A stretch of 64,000 bases of DNA from Cercophora sp. LCS_1 (GCA_036250225.1 JAPZLL010000013.1:744001-808000); one strand, 5' to 3'; shown: positions 11,330-22,283, numbered from the stretch's first letter. Numbers and translations are program-made. The notes: generated from the sequence alone by a model not told the origin.

Positions 11330-12490
11330 GGTGACATCAGTCAGCCGCTCAGTGATTTGCTCCTTGAGAGAGGCAAGAAATTCATGGAGCTTGCCACAAA
11401 CATTTGCCACCGCACCTACCGGGGCCTGACATTGAAGGAGGGACCTAACCACGACACTGCGGTCGAGCTCGACACCGACACCATCATCGACATCTCCTAT
11501 GCATTGGGCACCACGTGTTCAAACTGCCCAAATTCTTGTCGTTCAAAAATTACAAACCAACGGCGGAATTGCATGAGGAGACGCACGATTCACGCAAACC
11601 GTCTCAGAACGCGTACGGCTACCGACGTGGGCACTCGTGCGAGGATGACCTTGGCCTTCACCGCGATGTGGAAAAAATGGTATCATCACGGTCCGCTCCT
11701 CTGGGAACATCCTCCGTGGCGTTTCCCGGAGGACGGCCTCCGCATCCTTCCGCACAGGATTTGTGGCTATGCCCTCTGGAACCGTCTCTGGTGTAAGTGT
11801 CATACCCGCATCTTCCTCCGTCCTGTTGCAGAACCACATTCTCACTCAGGCTAGACCCTCTCAACATTGGCCTTGTTGAACCAATGCAAAAGCGCCAGCC
11901 AGGTCAAAAGGACGGATTTGAAAAACTCGCCCTCCCACACGGCCACCGCGAGATCGTGCGTGCCCTGGTCAGAACCCACGCCCGCGGGGCCGGTAACGGG
12001 GTCTCGTCCTCCTCCAAGGCCGAGGTCAAGAGGCCCCCACACCACAAGAGCGGTTTCGACGTCCTCAAAGGCAAAGGTAAAGACCTCATTATCCTGCTCC
12101 ACGGGCCACCGGGCGTTGGCAAGACGTCAACTGCCGAGTGTGTGGCCGCTAACGCAGGATGCCCTTTAAAATCTGGCAGGTGAATCTAGCTGTCATTGAG
12201 GAGCGCAACGAGACGCTGGATGATGAAAGTGCCAAGGTCCGGTTTAAGAGGGAAGAGATTGAAGAATTTGCGAGGCTGCATTGGAAGAGCGGGAAAAAGG
12301 ACAACCAGTGGAATGGACGGCATATTAAGAATGCGTTTCAGACAGCTGTTGCGTTGGCTGAGTGGGGTCATCTGGAGCGGGTTGAGGGTGCCGAGGTGCC
12401 GTTTGGGCCACTGTTAAGGAGGGGTCACTTCAAGAGGCGAGTCGGCATTTTGATCGGTATTTGGAGAGGGTCAGACGGTCGGACCACAGC
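11330..12490 (+). pseudogene. AAA+ ATPase relic with the catalytic core deleted
   Basis: Fragments in different frames match successive parts of fungal DUF7025/AAA+ ATPases. First comes LLLERGKKFMELA near 11367 (DUF7025 part), then KLALPHGHREIVRALV near 11920, then a P-loop HGPPGVGKTSTAECVA near 12100. Normal proteins then need about 100 residues with Walker B and sensor 1. Here the text jumps within a few bases (12160-12175) to KIWQVNLAVIEERN and the C-terminal lid with WNGRHIKNAFQTAVALAEW, and changes frame at the jump. Upstream parts also need frame changes. The gene cannot encode an ATPase. An intact relative lies at 33289-35991. Confidence 0.8.
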
Positions 12491-12881
12491 CGGGCGTTGG
12501 CGGAGGAGGTGAGAGATGATGAGATTGGAAGTCACGATGGGAGGACGAGGGTGAGGAGGGAGGGGAGGAGCAGTGAGGGGAGGAGAGAAAAATCCAGAAG
12601 GGTCGTGGGGTCTTCGGAGGAGAGTGAGGGTGAGGAGGTTTCGGAGAGTGAAAGTGGGAGTGACGAAGAGTCGGATGGGCATGGAAGTCGATTACCTTCG
12701 CCGTCCCCTGGGCCGGAGAAGAGGAAGAAGGGACGCTCTTGAAAAAAAAAAAAAAGGTGATGCAGAGAAACAAGACACTCGCTTTAATTAGGTGGTAACA
12801 AATGGTCTCCATCACAACCACAAGCTATCATCTTCTGGGTAAGACGAACTCCGCTGGTCGAGGCCTCATATCAACAGACAC
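12491..12881. other. Intergenic with A-run
   Basis: Gly/Glu/Arg-rich translation of purine-rich DNA continues from the relic without known features, followed by a run of about 14 A at 12741. No gene is seen. Confidence 0.45.
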
Positions 12882-13451
12882 TTACTCTTCCACACTCTTC
12901 CGTTCCATCGCCCAAAATTCTTCCATTCTGTCTTCGAAATCCTTGCTACCCAGTTTCAACTTTAAAACCTCGGCTTCCGTGGTGAAAAACTCTTCCAGGA
13001 TTCCGATTCGAGCAAGGACGTAGTCAACGCCGATGTCTCTCTCCCGCGCATCTCTCCAGCATCTGACATCTCGAAATTCATGATATAAGCTCATGCGCAA
13101 TCTGATAGAGCAAAGGGAGGCGGGAAACCGGATTTCTTCCCACGGCTTTCGTAGACGCGGACAGGACGACCGACTGACGCGACGGTCGATGATGGTTTTG
13201 CGGATGAGCACTATGTATTCAAAGTTTTGGCGGGCGTCCTCCATTTTTTTGTGGAAGCGCGCGTCTGTTGCGGCCCAGCATTGCTCGAGATTCGAGTCGA
13301 GAACGCGAACAAGGTCTGCTTTGGTTGGGGTTTGGGGTTTGATGGGCTCTTGTTTCTCCGACATTGTTGTGGTGGAATATTGTCGTGAACTGTGGGCACT
13401 GTGACGACTGGTGGCGATTCGAAGGATTGGTGTAATGAGCAAGAATCGCAT
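12882..13451 (-). CDS. Hypothetical protein, possibly mitochondrial
   Basis: A single-exon frame of 189 residues. The first 29 residues are rich in Arg, Ser and Thr and end in RQYSTTT, which looks like a mitochondrial presequence. A second in-frame ATG at 13364 (MSEKQEP) would give a 160-residue cytosolic form. The rest is charged and predicted helical, with no domain I recognise. The Arg-rich middle (about 70-100) is less protein-like and might hide a small intron or an indel. Its neighbours give no functional hint. Confidence 0.55.
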   Translation of the reverse strand: MRFLLITPILRIATSRHSAHSSRQYSTTTMSEKQEPIKPQTPTKADLVRVLDSNLEQCWAATDARFHKKMEDARQNFEYIVLIRKTIIDRRVSRSSCPRLRKPWEEIRFPASLCSIRLRMSLYHEFRDVRCWRDARERDIGVDYVLARIGILEEFFTTEAEVLKLKLGSKDFEDRMEEFWAMERKSVEE

Positions 13452-14127
13452 TTTTGGTCGGTGTTCTTGTGCACAGGGAGTGAAGTTTTTCTACAAGGTT
13501 GGGGCTTGTATTGTGCCAAGGTAGATATCTATGTATAGTTTTGATTACCGAGGGATGGTGAGTAAAGCCGACGCTCCTGCCGATGGCGCTTATCGCAACA
13601 CACATTTCAGGGCGGTTTGATGCTTGGAGGAAGTTCTCATGACTGTTGGGTTATGCCGTCCCCCCTCTTCCCCGGAGAAGGTGATTGAGTTGCGTTGCGA
13701 TTTCAATGACTTCATCTCATGCCGTAATTTTCGTCGAGTTCTTTTTCTGTTCATTTTTGGGGTTGCAGTCGTAGGCTCGTGGAGGCAAGTTAGTCGTGTG
13801 AAGGAAATGTCAAAGGGCCGTCGAAAAGGAGGTGGTGAGGGTTAGTAAACATCACGGCCCCTAGCAAGCTGACTGTGGTGGTAAAGGTTAGATCCCTGCA
13901 ATAGCATAAATGCTTGCCCTGACCACGGCGCAAGCAGGTGGGGACGGACGTCGGAGCCGGATGATCAACAGGATGCTCCGCAGGGGAAAGGGGGTGTCGC
14001 TCGGGCATGATGTCACCATTCCCTCACCGAGACCTTGGCAACGCCATCCACTTCTATATCATCACAACAGCTGAACCGAAGAAAGTCCCGTCATCTGTAG
14101 GGACTCAAGGTCGGAAGAATCGCAATT
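13452..14127. other. Divergent intergenic region, no gene seen
   Basis: This lies between a minus-strand and a plus-strand gene and should hold both promoters. Only short featureless frames are present. Confidence 0.5.
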
Positions 14128-15003
14128 ATGTCGGGAACACTCACGAGAGACGACCAATACGCGACCAAGACGGAAACCGACTTTTACGTCTCGGACGCGG
14201 CCGAAGACGGCTTCGAGAATCCCTTCAGTAAGGATCCAGCGACTGAGCCCGTCACCGATGCAAATTCGGCCGCGATAGCTGCCCTGCTCAGCCGGAGGCA
14301 GAGGCCCGCAGGTGATGGCAATTCAGACGACTCAGCACAGGAGGGGCAGTCAGATGGGTCTCTAAACTACACCGTTGAAGATAAGCGCAGCAGGGTCGAC
14401 GAGGAAGAGCGTTCAGACGTTGTTGAACCCGAAACTAGTCAACTGAGAGGCACCAACCGAAGAAGGTCATCCACGAAACGCTCCCAAGACACACTGTTGC
14501 AGGCCGTATCCGGCAGCGCCGAGACTCTGGATCCCGAAGTCGAACATCTGACCAAACGCGCACGAAAGAATGAGCGTGCTCTTGTCGTTGAGCAGGGTGA
14601 CGACACCGACGAGGAAGCAGCCAAGATGCGCGCCAATCTCATCCAGAACGGTACCATTATCCCCGAAAGCGAAGAGCCAGCTGCTGATGAGGAGGAAATC
14701 GTTTCGATTGCCGCCGGGGATGAATACGATCATCCGAACTCGGTTGGTCCGGTGCCGCTCATGGACCAGCTCTCTGGGAGGTCTGAACGGGAGGAAATCC
14801 CAAGAGATGTTGGGGATATTTATGATGATGTCGAGGCTAAGCGGGATGATGATTACGATCCCGGAAACTATGCTCGTTTTGATGATGATGAGGATGATGT
14901 GGCGGAGGCGATGGCCGAGGATGGACCGGAAATGGATGAGCGGTTGGTGTGTGATGAGGATGAACTGATTCCGGGCTGGAGCGAGGAGACGCCGGAAGCT
15001 TGA
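14128..15003 (+). CDS. Hypothetical acidic, disordered protein
   Basis: A 291-residue single-exon protein that is strongly acidic, especially after residue 190, where runs of Asp and Glu dominate. It has a basic patch RRRSSTKR around 110 and KRARKNER around 147 that could be nuclear localisation signals. Composition (Asp, Glu, Ser, Pro, few hydrophobics) suggests an intrinsically disordered protein. Sustained non-random codon structure over 876 bp and a good start context support it as coding. No family is recognised. Confidence 0.65.
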   Translation: MSGTLTRDDQYATKTETDFYVSDAAEDGFENPFSKDPATEPVTDANSAAIAALLSRRQRPAGDGNSDDSAQEGQSDGSLNYTVEDKRSRVDEEERSDVVEPETSQLRGTNRRRSSTKRSQDTLLQAVSGSAETLDPEVEHLTKRARKNERALVVEQGDDTDEEAAKMRANLIQNGTIIPESEEPAADEEEIVSIAAGDEYDHPNSVGPVPLMDQLSGRSEREEIPRDVGDIYDDVEAKRDDDYDPGNYARFDDDEDDVAEAMAEDGPEMDERLVCDEDELIPGWSEETPEA

Positions 15004-15218
15004 TAAGATTAGATTGGGCAGCGCCTGAACAAATCTCCACTTGTTTCGGAGTGAACGGGAAAGCCCATGATCGGATGAGCTTGGTGGCTTGAGCTACGTC
15101 ATGGGGAAAGTGCAGAGGGCGTTGGAGTCATCGGCGTCAGGTCGTGGTGGACCAGGGATCAAACCCCACCAAACAAGCTGAACTCAAAATCGGATGGAGT
15201 CAGATTGCCCTGAACAGG

Positions 15219-15226
15219 TATAAAAT
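15219..15226 (+). promoter_or_regulatory. TATA box candidate for the F-box gene
   Basis: TATAAAAT lies about 100 bp before the ATG at 15322 of the F-box/ankyrin-like gene. Confidence 0.45.
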
Positions 15227-15321
15227 TTATCGTTTATTTGGGTGTCCTCCTATCAGAAAACTGCGCCTCCGCACTCTCGAACACGGGCTACTTGAATCCA
15301 ATCACGATCCGCTGCATATCC

Positions 15322-16620
15322 ATGACGTCCGCAAACGCACCTCCTCTGATGGGCAACGACGACCCTGTCTCGCCGAAGGCGGCGCTGAACACACTGCCGA
15401 ACGAATTGATCATCGAGATTCTTGGCGGCCTCTCCGATCGAGATATCGTGGCTTCCTTGTCCGTTACCTGTCGCCGGCTCTACCCCGTGTGCATGGACAC
15501 GTTTTACAAAACTGCAAAAGGTAGGTACGTACGGTCAACGAACAGTCGACGATTGCGAAGGCTAATACGAGAATCCAGAGGCCGAACTCCTCCGTGCCAT
15601 GTTCTGGGCCGCCGAGACGGGTCGGCACGACATAGTCCGAGGCGCCCTTGAGCGAGGTGCTCGGCCAGACGACAGGCTCTGCACGCGTTGCCAACGGAGC
15701 GACCTGACGTCTTTGCCCGTGAAGCGAAAGCTTTGGGATGCAATGAAGCCAAGAGGCCCACTGAACAAGTCTCTGTTCATCACGTACCCATTCGCATCGT
15801 CATGGTCCCTCCTTCACGTGGCGCAACGCTGTTTCCCGAAAGGTTCTGCTCCGAGGACCCGCTGAATGCCCTTCGGATGGTCTGCCGCCTGAGCAATTTC
15901 CGCGATGCAGACTGGCTGCTTTCCTATTGCGAGATCCGTATGCCAAGCGAAGAAAGGTTGACTGTTACGGCGGCATTCGATTATGCGCTCTGGGAGCTTT
16001 GTCAGTATCGAAATCCATGCAAATTGGGGATTCAGTTCTGGGGCACTCAGCCTCATTATGATTACTCTAAAAATTACCCTGCTCTGAACTATTGGGGAGG
16101 AGAGTTGCCCCCAAGAGCGTGGAGGCAAAGGCCTGGTACCCACGATCCAGGGGTGGTGAAAACCAGAGCGGGCTTGGTTCACCGACTTCTCAGGCTAGGG
16201 GCAAACCCCAACGCCCTGCCGCCAAGGGTGGTTCGCAGCCTAGGGCAGTCGGAACTTTGCACCTGGAGAAAAGGCACTCCCCAGCGCGGTCAGATCTGGA
16301 TTCGGCCCTGTGGTAGCGGTTCTCCTTGAGAAGGGGGCTTCTTGCCAACGGAGCTTCGAAGACTCGAAAATGGGCCTTCAATCCTGACCCTGCTCCAGGA
16401 CACGAGAAAGTGGCACATTGGCTGTGCTTTCTGTTGGTCGGGGGACGTCAACAGACACAACGGACGACTCGCCCTTGTATTCCGCACCATTCTTTCGCGA
16501 CACGAGAATCTTTCTGGCATCAACCTGCCCAGGGTGTTAATGACGTGGCGCAAGAAAGACGATCGTAAGCCGCCAGATGGCTTCGATGCCCCCCATGGTG
16601 CCGCCGGTCACTCGCATGAC
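15322..16620 (+). pseudogene. F-box protein with ankyrin-like repeats, frameshifted
   Basis: The first exon (15322-15520) encodes an F-box, LPNELIIEILGGLSDRD and onward, the Skp1-binding module of SCF ubiquitin ligases. A GT-AG intron (15521-15578) leads to AMFWAAETGRHDIVRGALER, an ankyrin-like unit. The frame then ends at 15865, but the +1-shifted frame carries the logical continuation from about 15835 (DPLNALRMVCRLSNF, later LLRLGANPNALPP). A third frame near 16310 gives VVAVLLEKGAS, and another continues from about 16345. At least two or three frame breaks are needed to read one ankyrin-type protein, so I call it a pseudogene; unusual introns are less likely. Its tail overlaps an antisense frame. 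Confidence 0.6.
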
Positions 16621-17219
16621 GCTGCCACAACAAAACGCCATCAAATCGGACCAAAAGATTCGCTCGGGCCGACCCAACATGCTGTCTCGGCTCGCCACAT
16701 TGTAGATGCAAAGCACGGCTTTGCCCTCGGCGTGCACGTAGTTGTGGTATGGGACTTGTTCGTCCCCGGGGACAGGGTTCGGCACCGAGTTCTTCACCTC
16801 GATAAACACGAGGTGTTGGTCATGGCCCGCCTCCTCAACGTCTTGTAGCGAATCTCCGAGAATGCTAGCGCTCGCCGGCGGGTACTGGCACGTAAAATAA
16901 TGTGGCTCGATAACTCTGCATGTCAAAAAGTCTTCACATCAGCCTCGACTCTAGCATAAACATGGGTGCCTAGGTAGGTATGTTGGATACCCGACCATTT
17001 AGGTAGCTAATAGACGGAGCCAGGTTGATGGGCACCCAGTAATGTTGTCGGGAAAAAAAACTGGGGGGCAATGTACTGTGCTTGCGGCAACGCTTGCGGC
17101 GATTGGGAGCGCAGCTCCAGGTCGGCGAGCAATTGGTCGTACAGGGCCCGGCCCTTCTCAACGAGGGCGGGGAATATCTCCATGCCGGCACGGTCGGGTC
17201 TGCTGCTGTTCGATGCCAT
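16537..17219 (-). CDS. Hypothetical protein, probably two exons
   Basis: Two minus-strand blocks look coding. The first, from ATG 17219, begins MASNSSRPDRAGMEIFPALV and reads about 65 residues; the second (about 16923-16537) contains PASASILGDSLQDVEEAG and HLVFIEVKNSVPN. A strong acceptor (CATGCAG) precedes the second block at 16924, but I could not find a donor that keeps both blocks in frame, so the join is unresolved and the gene may be broken. No family is recognised. The second block is antisense to the tail of the F-box relic. Its intron/exon junction is repeated at 22.2 kb. Confidence 0.35.
16899..16970. repeat. Copy A of a diverged duplicate (pair at 22209-22283)
   Basis: About 72 bp starting AATGTGGCTCGATA align to 22209-22283 at roughly 80% identity by eye, same orientation. 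On the minus strand both copies carry an AG acceptor followed by the codons for IEPH, so the duplicated unit spans an intron end and exon start. Confidence 0.75.
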
Positions 17220-17479
17220 CTCGACTGGAAACGAACAAGATCCCAGGCTGGGTCAATTGACCCAGCCTGAATTGTGACAACCGTCTTCATCTCTTGGGAA
17301 GGCGCCTTGGGCGGATCAAGACTGGAAGGCTTAACTCTGTCCAAGGCAGGAACATCCTGCACCACCAGATGTGGCCGGAACACTAAAGGGCGTCGGAAGG
17401 AGTCCCAACCAAAGAATTGCCGTCCACAAAGACCAGATTTACGAGAACATGTCAAGGGCCTCAGTGTTGGGCTTACTGA

Positions 17480-18310
17480 GATCGGAAAAAGCGCATCACT
17501 GAAGATTCAGAGACGCCCTGCGCGCATCCACCTCCTCTCAGTAAAATACAACCCTCCCCTATATAAAAACTTATCTGGTTGGAGTGGTGTTCCAGAAATT
17601 CCTTTGAACTTTAAGAGGATATCCCAACTCGAGTTTAAAAATATACAGTGTGTGATTTGGAACTACTGGTATTCGGCCCAATGAATATCTGATAAATGCC
17701 GTTGTGATTTTTTACCCTCCTTGGGTTTAGAATTTATATTCCCCATAAGCACTAGCATGCACACTTCAAATACCATTCCTCGACTTCACCTACAGGTTCT
17801 TCTCATACCACACAGTTACGCACAGAAAAACTGTAGTATCGGTAAAACCTAGAGTCAATAACTCATTATTTGACGTTGCAATAAGATAGGATGCATTAAC
17901 TTATATACAAAAAGGGAGTTGAAAAGTCCCCAAACTAGCCAGGTATATATGGTAGAGGTAATAGCTTAACAACATAGGAAGACTTTCTATTAAATGTCAG
18001 CCCCAACGAAGAGTAAGGTGTTGTTATCGTTGCTCTATCATGACGGTGCAAAATGGAGTTGAAAATAACTGAAAAGGAAAAGAGTGTATATATATATCAA
18101 TTCAGATCCAAAGACTTAACTTATTTTGACACACCTTACTTGAAACCACTAAGTTCATCTGCAAGGTTACTAGTAGGGTATTTATGAGGTCCATGAATGC
18201 AGAGTTAAAAGGTGAAGTGGTCAATATAGAACTAAACTGTAATTAAAAAGAGATGCAAGTACAATAGTAGAGGTTGAATTTATACAAAGAGTAATAATCA
18301 AATAGCAGGC
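17480..18310. other. AT-rich block, no gene; possible RIP-degraded relic
   Basis: Base composition drops sharply to AT-rich compared with GC-rich flanks, with many short A/T runs and stops in every frame. This is the usual look of repeat-induced point mutation acting on an old transposon in ascomycetes, but I see no transposase remnant or terminal repeats, so origin is inference. Confidence 0.6.
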
Positions 18311-19329
18311 ATTTGGAAGAAAGGCTGCTTCGCAAGCCCTTCAAGTTGGTGACCCTACCGTGGAGGGAACCTCTAGCCTGCAAATTGCCTCCTTTGGTGC
18401 AAGATTGTTTAGTCCCTAGAAGTAGAAAGGATCCCCTTATACTGGAGGCTGGCAAGCAGTTCGCAACGACGGAGGCCGGCATACAAGGTGAACCACAATG
18501 AGAAGCAAGCGGCGATGGGGGCTGCCTTGACCGAGAGGAACATGGCAAGGGCTGGTATGAAAGTTGCTGTGACGCGCACCTTCTTGATGTTTGGAGGTCG
18601 CTGTTGTTTTGTGGGCTTGGAAGTTGTTGGAAAGGAATGATGATGAGATGTCAAACGAAGAAGATGCTTGTGCAACAGGTTTATGTACTCGTGGAAAGCT
18701 CAGCATCGGCTCGATATCGGTCGTGTCCCTTGAAAGGTTTGTTCCTGTGTCACATGTCTTCCAACCTTTCACAGATCCGCTCAAATCCAAATCGGCGGCC
18801 AATGGCGTAATTGTGATTCGCGGACTTGCTTGCTGTTCGCCAGCCAAGTACAAATATTACTGCGAATGCACGACGTCCTTCAAGACCGCCAACCCGTAGT
18901 ATTTGTCGTCAACATGACTTAAATGAGGCTATACGCGATCGGCTCGGGGCTCCAAGCGTCGTCTCGCCTGGCTGGTCGTGGGTCGTGCTTGACAACTGAG
19001 GTGTGGTTGACGAATAGGGTTTCTTCCTACGGGCCGGTTAAAGGGCCTCGCAGTTGGCAGGGGATTGATCGGGTTGGTCCGCGGTAGAAGCGACCCCAGA
19101 CTTAATTAGCTCCTACCCGGAACGCGAGGCTCCGACTTGGATCCAGAAACTCTTGGCTGACGGACGGCTCCGTGTTTTCACCTTCTGCTGACGCTGGCTT
19201 CGAGGGACGCCCCATGGTTGTGAACCTCCCCCTTTGTGTGTCGCGGAACAATCTTAACCTTCGTCCAAGTGCCCCAGAAAAACAACTGTCGTATCGTAGA
19301 GGCCTTTCAAGATCAAACGCCATAACAAG
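18311..19329. other. Intergenic, no convincing gene
   Basis: Normal GC resumes. Open frames on both strands (for example 18437-18853 minus and 19102-19791 minus) have no recognisable features; the latter is largely antisense to the Clr5 gene. Confidence 0.45.
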
Positions 19330-20796
19330 ATGCCTTCCGTTGGCAGGGCAAAAGCCGGGAAGACGTCGAACGGGAGGTGGGCTTCTGAGGATGATTTCGA
19401 CAAGTATCGACAGGTGATCACCGAGCTGTTTCACCAAAACAACATGACAGTACCCGGGATCATGGATGTGATGGAAACGAGACACGGGTTCTCTGCCACG
19501 TAAGTATGCGCCGAGACGTTGCGAGATGTGGCAGGTACTCACCAGCCGACATGCAGGGCAAAGATGTACAAGACGCGTTTCCGCCGCTGGGGTCTTTGGA
19601 AGCACAACCCATGCCCGGCCCATGAGCCGCCGGCAGTTATCGTGCCGACACAAACCCCAACCCATCTGCCGGGCGAGGAGGCGGCCTATCGCGCACTGCG
19701 AGACTACTACGACGGCTCTTTTGTCATGCGCCGCTGGCAGTCTGAGAACGACAGTCTCGGTCCGCATAGCCGTCTCAGCAGGGAGGATCAAGTCCTGAAG
19801 GCTGGAGTCGAGACCTACGTCCGGTTCCGGGCTGCGTTGGGTCTTCTCGAACGTCCATCGAGGGGCAATAACGGCGGCAAAGCAGGCGACTTTGCACAGG
19901 GCGTGCGTCTAATGCGCATCTCGTTTGCAGAGCTGCCGGGTATCCTAGCCCAGGGCGAGTCTCCCATGCTTCCGATATGGATGATGTACATCACGACCAT
20001 GTTCCGCGAGTCGTCGGCGCGAGATTTCCAACCTGTCGAGACCCAACTGCTTCGACACCTGTACGGACTCACCAACTTGCCCAATGGGAAACACCCTTCA
20101 GCACGGCTTTGGCATGCGCTATGCACCGGAGGACAAGAGGTTGCAACCAGGCGCCACCATCTGCGCGTGTACGCCGCTATTGCGCTCGAGCAGTTCTCGA
20201 AACACCTCGGCGCTCTCCACCCATGGACCGTCGATCTCAGCGGACTCGCCATTGGATTACTCCACCCCAACGGACAAGGCAACCCCGACGACAAAACCAC
20301 ACGCTTCCGGGAGCTGTTTCGAAACCTCGAGACCTTCCACCCGCGCTACGACATCCGCCACATCAACACGCTGTGTTGCTGGGCCAGCCACTATCGCTAC
20401 CACGGCAGCAGGCAAGGTCGCGCGGACCTGCTCGAGGACGGTATATCCATGTTGGAAGGTGTGTTGAGCGATCCCACGAAGGCCGCCTTCATCGACGAGT
20501 ACCACCAAGGCGCGTTCGACATGTACTCGCTGTGCTCGAGCATGAGCTACCGTCTGGGTCGTTGGGATGTTGCGGAAGCACGGATGCGACACGCATTGAC
20601 CCTCGCGAAGCGTCAATGGGAGGAAACTGGGGAGGATAGTGACTTGTTTGAGGGACTGAACGGCCTCGAGATGATATTGCGCGCCAAGGGTGATATTCCT
20701 GCTGCTGATGGTGTGCAGTCGGAACGCAGGATGTTGGTCCGAAAGACTTTGGAAATGGTTGGTGAAAAGGAAGATTCTGTGGGGACTGACGATTAG
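19330..20796 (+). CDS. Clr5-domain protein
   Basis: Two exons, 19330-19499 and 19557-20796, give 469 aa. The intron (GTAAGT...GCAG) splits the N-terminal Clr5 domain: exon 1 supplies EDDFDKYRQVITELFHQNNM and the GIMDVMETRHGFSAT helix, exon 2 supplies KMYKTRFRRWGLWKH. Clr5 is a short helical domain named after the fission yeast heterochromatin factor and is common in filamentous fungi at the N-terminus of putative regulators. The remainder is helical, with a tetratricopeptide-like C-terminal part (about 350-450, including RLGRWDVAEARMRHALTLAK). A nuclear regulatory role is likely from the family; targets are unknown. It converges on the orphan at 20918-21985. Confidence 0.85.
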
Positions 20797-20917
20797 TAGG
20801 AGTGTGCTCTTTTGCTTCAGAGAACGTCTTTCTGATTGCGTTAGGATTCTGAATGTGGCTGAAGTCAGGACAATGTACGCGGAGCAAGCCTCTTGATTTC
20901 TATCATGAACAACAGTG

Positions 20918-21985
20918 TTATGGTTGTGTGTTCTTCCCCCCATGCATTCTAGCTGTACGTTCCTCAATCTGCACCATGACACGTTCATCCATGTGCCTGC
21001 CACCACCGCACCATCCCCACCTGGAAGCATTGCGATCGCTCACCAGGCTCGCCGTCGAGACGCGCGGTGGCTCGTCGTCGGGGAAGCACCGATTCCACAA
21101 ATTAGCAATCGAGCCATCAGCCTCGGCAGCGGCGACTGGTTCCGGCTGTAGGCCAAAGACGGCGGCCTCGCGAGCCTCGAGGCCCATGACAAAGTCGACG
21201 GCCCTTTCGAGCGTGGTTTTGACAACCATGTCGTTTCCACCGTAGTCCGACGCGTGGTCCCGGATCGAGTCAAAAGAAATTGGCACGCTCAGGCCTTGTT
21301 CCTCGCCGGTTCGGACCAGCAGAACAGACATGTCGCCGGCGGTTGCTGAATCGCGATCCTCAAAGGCGTCAGTACAGACAACTAAGAGGAGCGCCCGGAA
21401 GACAGGTTGCAGCAGGTAGAACTGGCGGGTCCCGTGGCGATCCCAGCAGCGATAGTTATTGTCCAGATCGAGCGTGTGGAACTCGGACTGGGTCCGCTCG
21501 ACCTGGGCGCAGACTGCCTTGTTCACAGCTACGAAGGTGTCGAGAATGGGCTGGGCGGCGAATGGTCCCGTGCCGCGATCGCTTAGCCCCGTGGGTGTGA
21601 TGACTTTGCAGAGAAAACGGCCGCACCCGAGCTCGCTGCGGTACGGCTTAAACCAGCGACGATAGATGTAGTTGTGCAGGACGACGGCGAAGTACCACCA
21701 CTTGGCGCCCGAGGCTGCTTGACGGACCACGTAGATGGGGACTGTCTTGTTGCATGTGTCGGCCAGGTCATTCTGCGACATTTGTGGGAGGTCGTCCAGT
21801 CGGTCGATAGGGGGGTTGTACGTGCCAGCCGTGTTGAGGATTTGGGCCGACCATCGGTGGGCGCCCTCTTCGCCGACGCGGAGACTCCAACCAACTTCGG
21901 CCCGAGTCAGCTCGCTGAGCTTTTTGCGGACCCCGCTGGGCGTCTTTATCGTCACCTCGGAACTTATGGACGGCATTGGGGACAT
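20918..21985 (-). CDS. Hypothetical protein (orphan)
   Basis: A 355-residue frame taken from the ATG at 21985 (MSPMPSISSEVTIKTPSG); the frame stays open upstream to 22189 but that part looks like leader DNA. The protein is mixed alpha/beta by composition, with WWYFAVVLHNYIYRRWFKPY near 120-140 as the most conserved-looking segment. There is no signal peptide, membrane segment or domain I recognise. The 3' ends of this gene and the Clr5 gene are only about 120 bp apart. A diverged duplicate segment sits 220 bp upstream of its start. Confidence 0.6.
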   Translation of the reverse strand: MSPMPSISSEVTIKTPSGVRKKLSELTRAEVGWSLRVGEEGAHRWSAQILNTAGTYNPPIDRLDDLPQMSQNDLADTCNKTVPIYVVRQAASGAKWWYFAVVLHNYIYRRWFKPYRSELGCGRFLCKVITPTGLSDRGTGPFAAQPILDTFVAVNKAVCAQVERTQSEFHTLDLDNNYRCWDRHGTRQFYLLQPVFRALLLVVCTDAFEDRDSATAGDMSVLLVRTGEEQGLSVPISFDSIRDHASDYGGNDMVVKTTLERAVDFVMGLEAREAAVFGLQPEPVAAAEADGSIANLWNRCFPDDEPPRVSTASLVSDRNASRWGWCGGGRHMDERVMVQIEERTARMHGGKNTQP

Positions 21986-22208
21986 CTTGAAAAAGGTGAA
22001 GAGGATTGTAGATGGTTCCAGTGTGAATCTAGAGAAGACAAATGGAGCACGGTGCGTTGACCGTGGCAATAAAAAGTGTGTGCAGAAAATCGAAATGGTG
22101 CGCAGGTGGCGTCTTGGTTCAGCAAAGCCGTGTGCCAAACGGTACACGCACCGTGCCGAATGCGATGCGTGAAATGAAGTGAACAGCAACGGCGACTGTG
22201 AGAATATA

Positions 22209-22283
22209 AATGTGGCTCGATAGACTAACTCTGCAAGACGAAAGTCTTCATGTCAGCCCCAACTCTAATACATACGTGGGCAT
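22209..22283. repeat. Copy B of a diverged duplicate (pair at 16899-16970)
   Basis: About 75 bp resembling 16899-16970, including the splice acceptor and IEPH codons on the minus strand. Here no exon continues past the first few codons, so this copy looks like a stranded fragment. Confidence 0.75.

Noticed and set aside
12471..12821. Pro/Ser-rich minus-strand frame
   Set aside because: Low-complexity translation of purine-rich DNA behind the AAA relic.
18437..18853. 138-codon minus-strand frame
   Set aside because: No domain, start context or intron support.
19102..19791. 229-codon minus-strand frame
   Set aside because: Overlaps the Clr5 domain exons antisense and lacks features.
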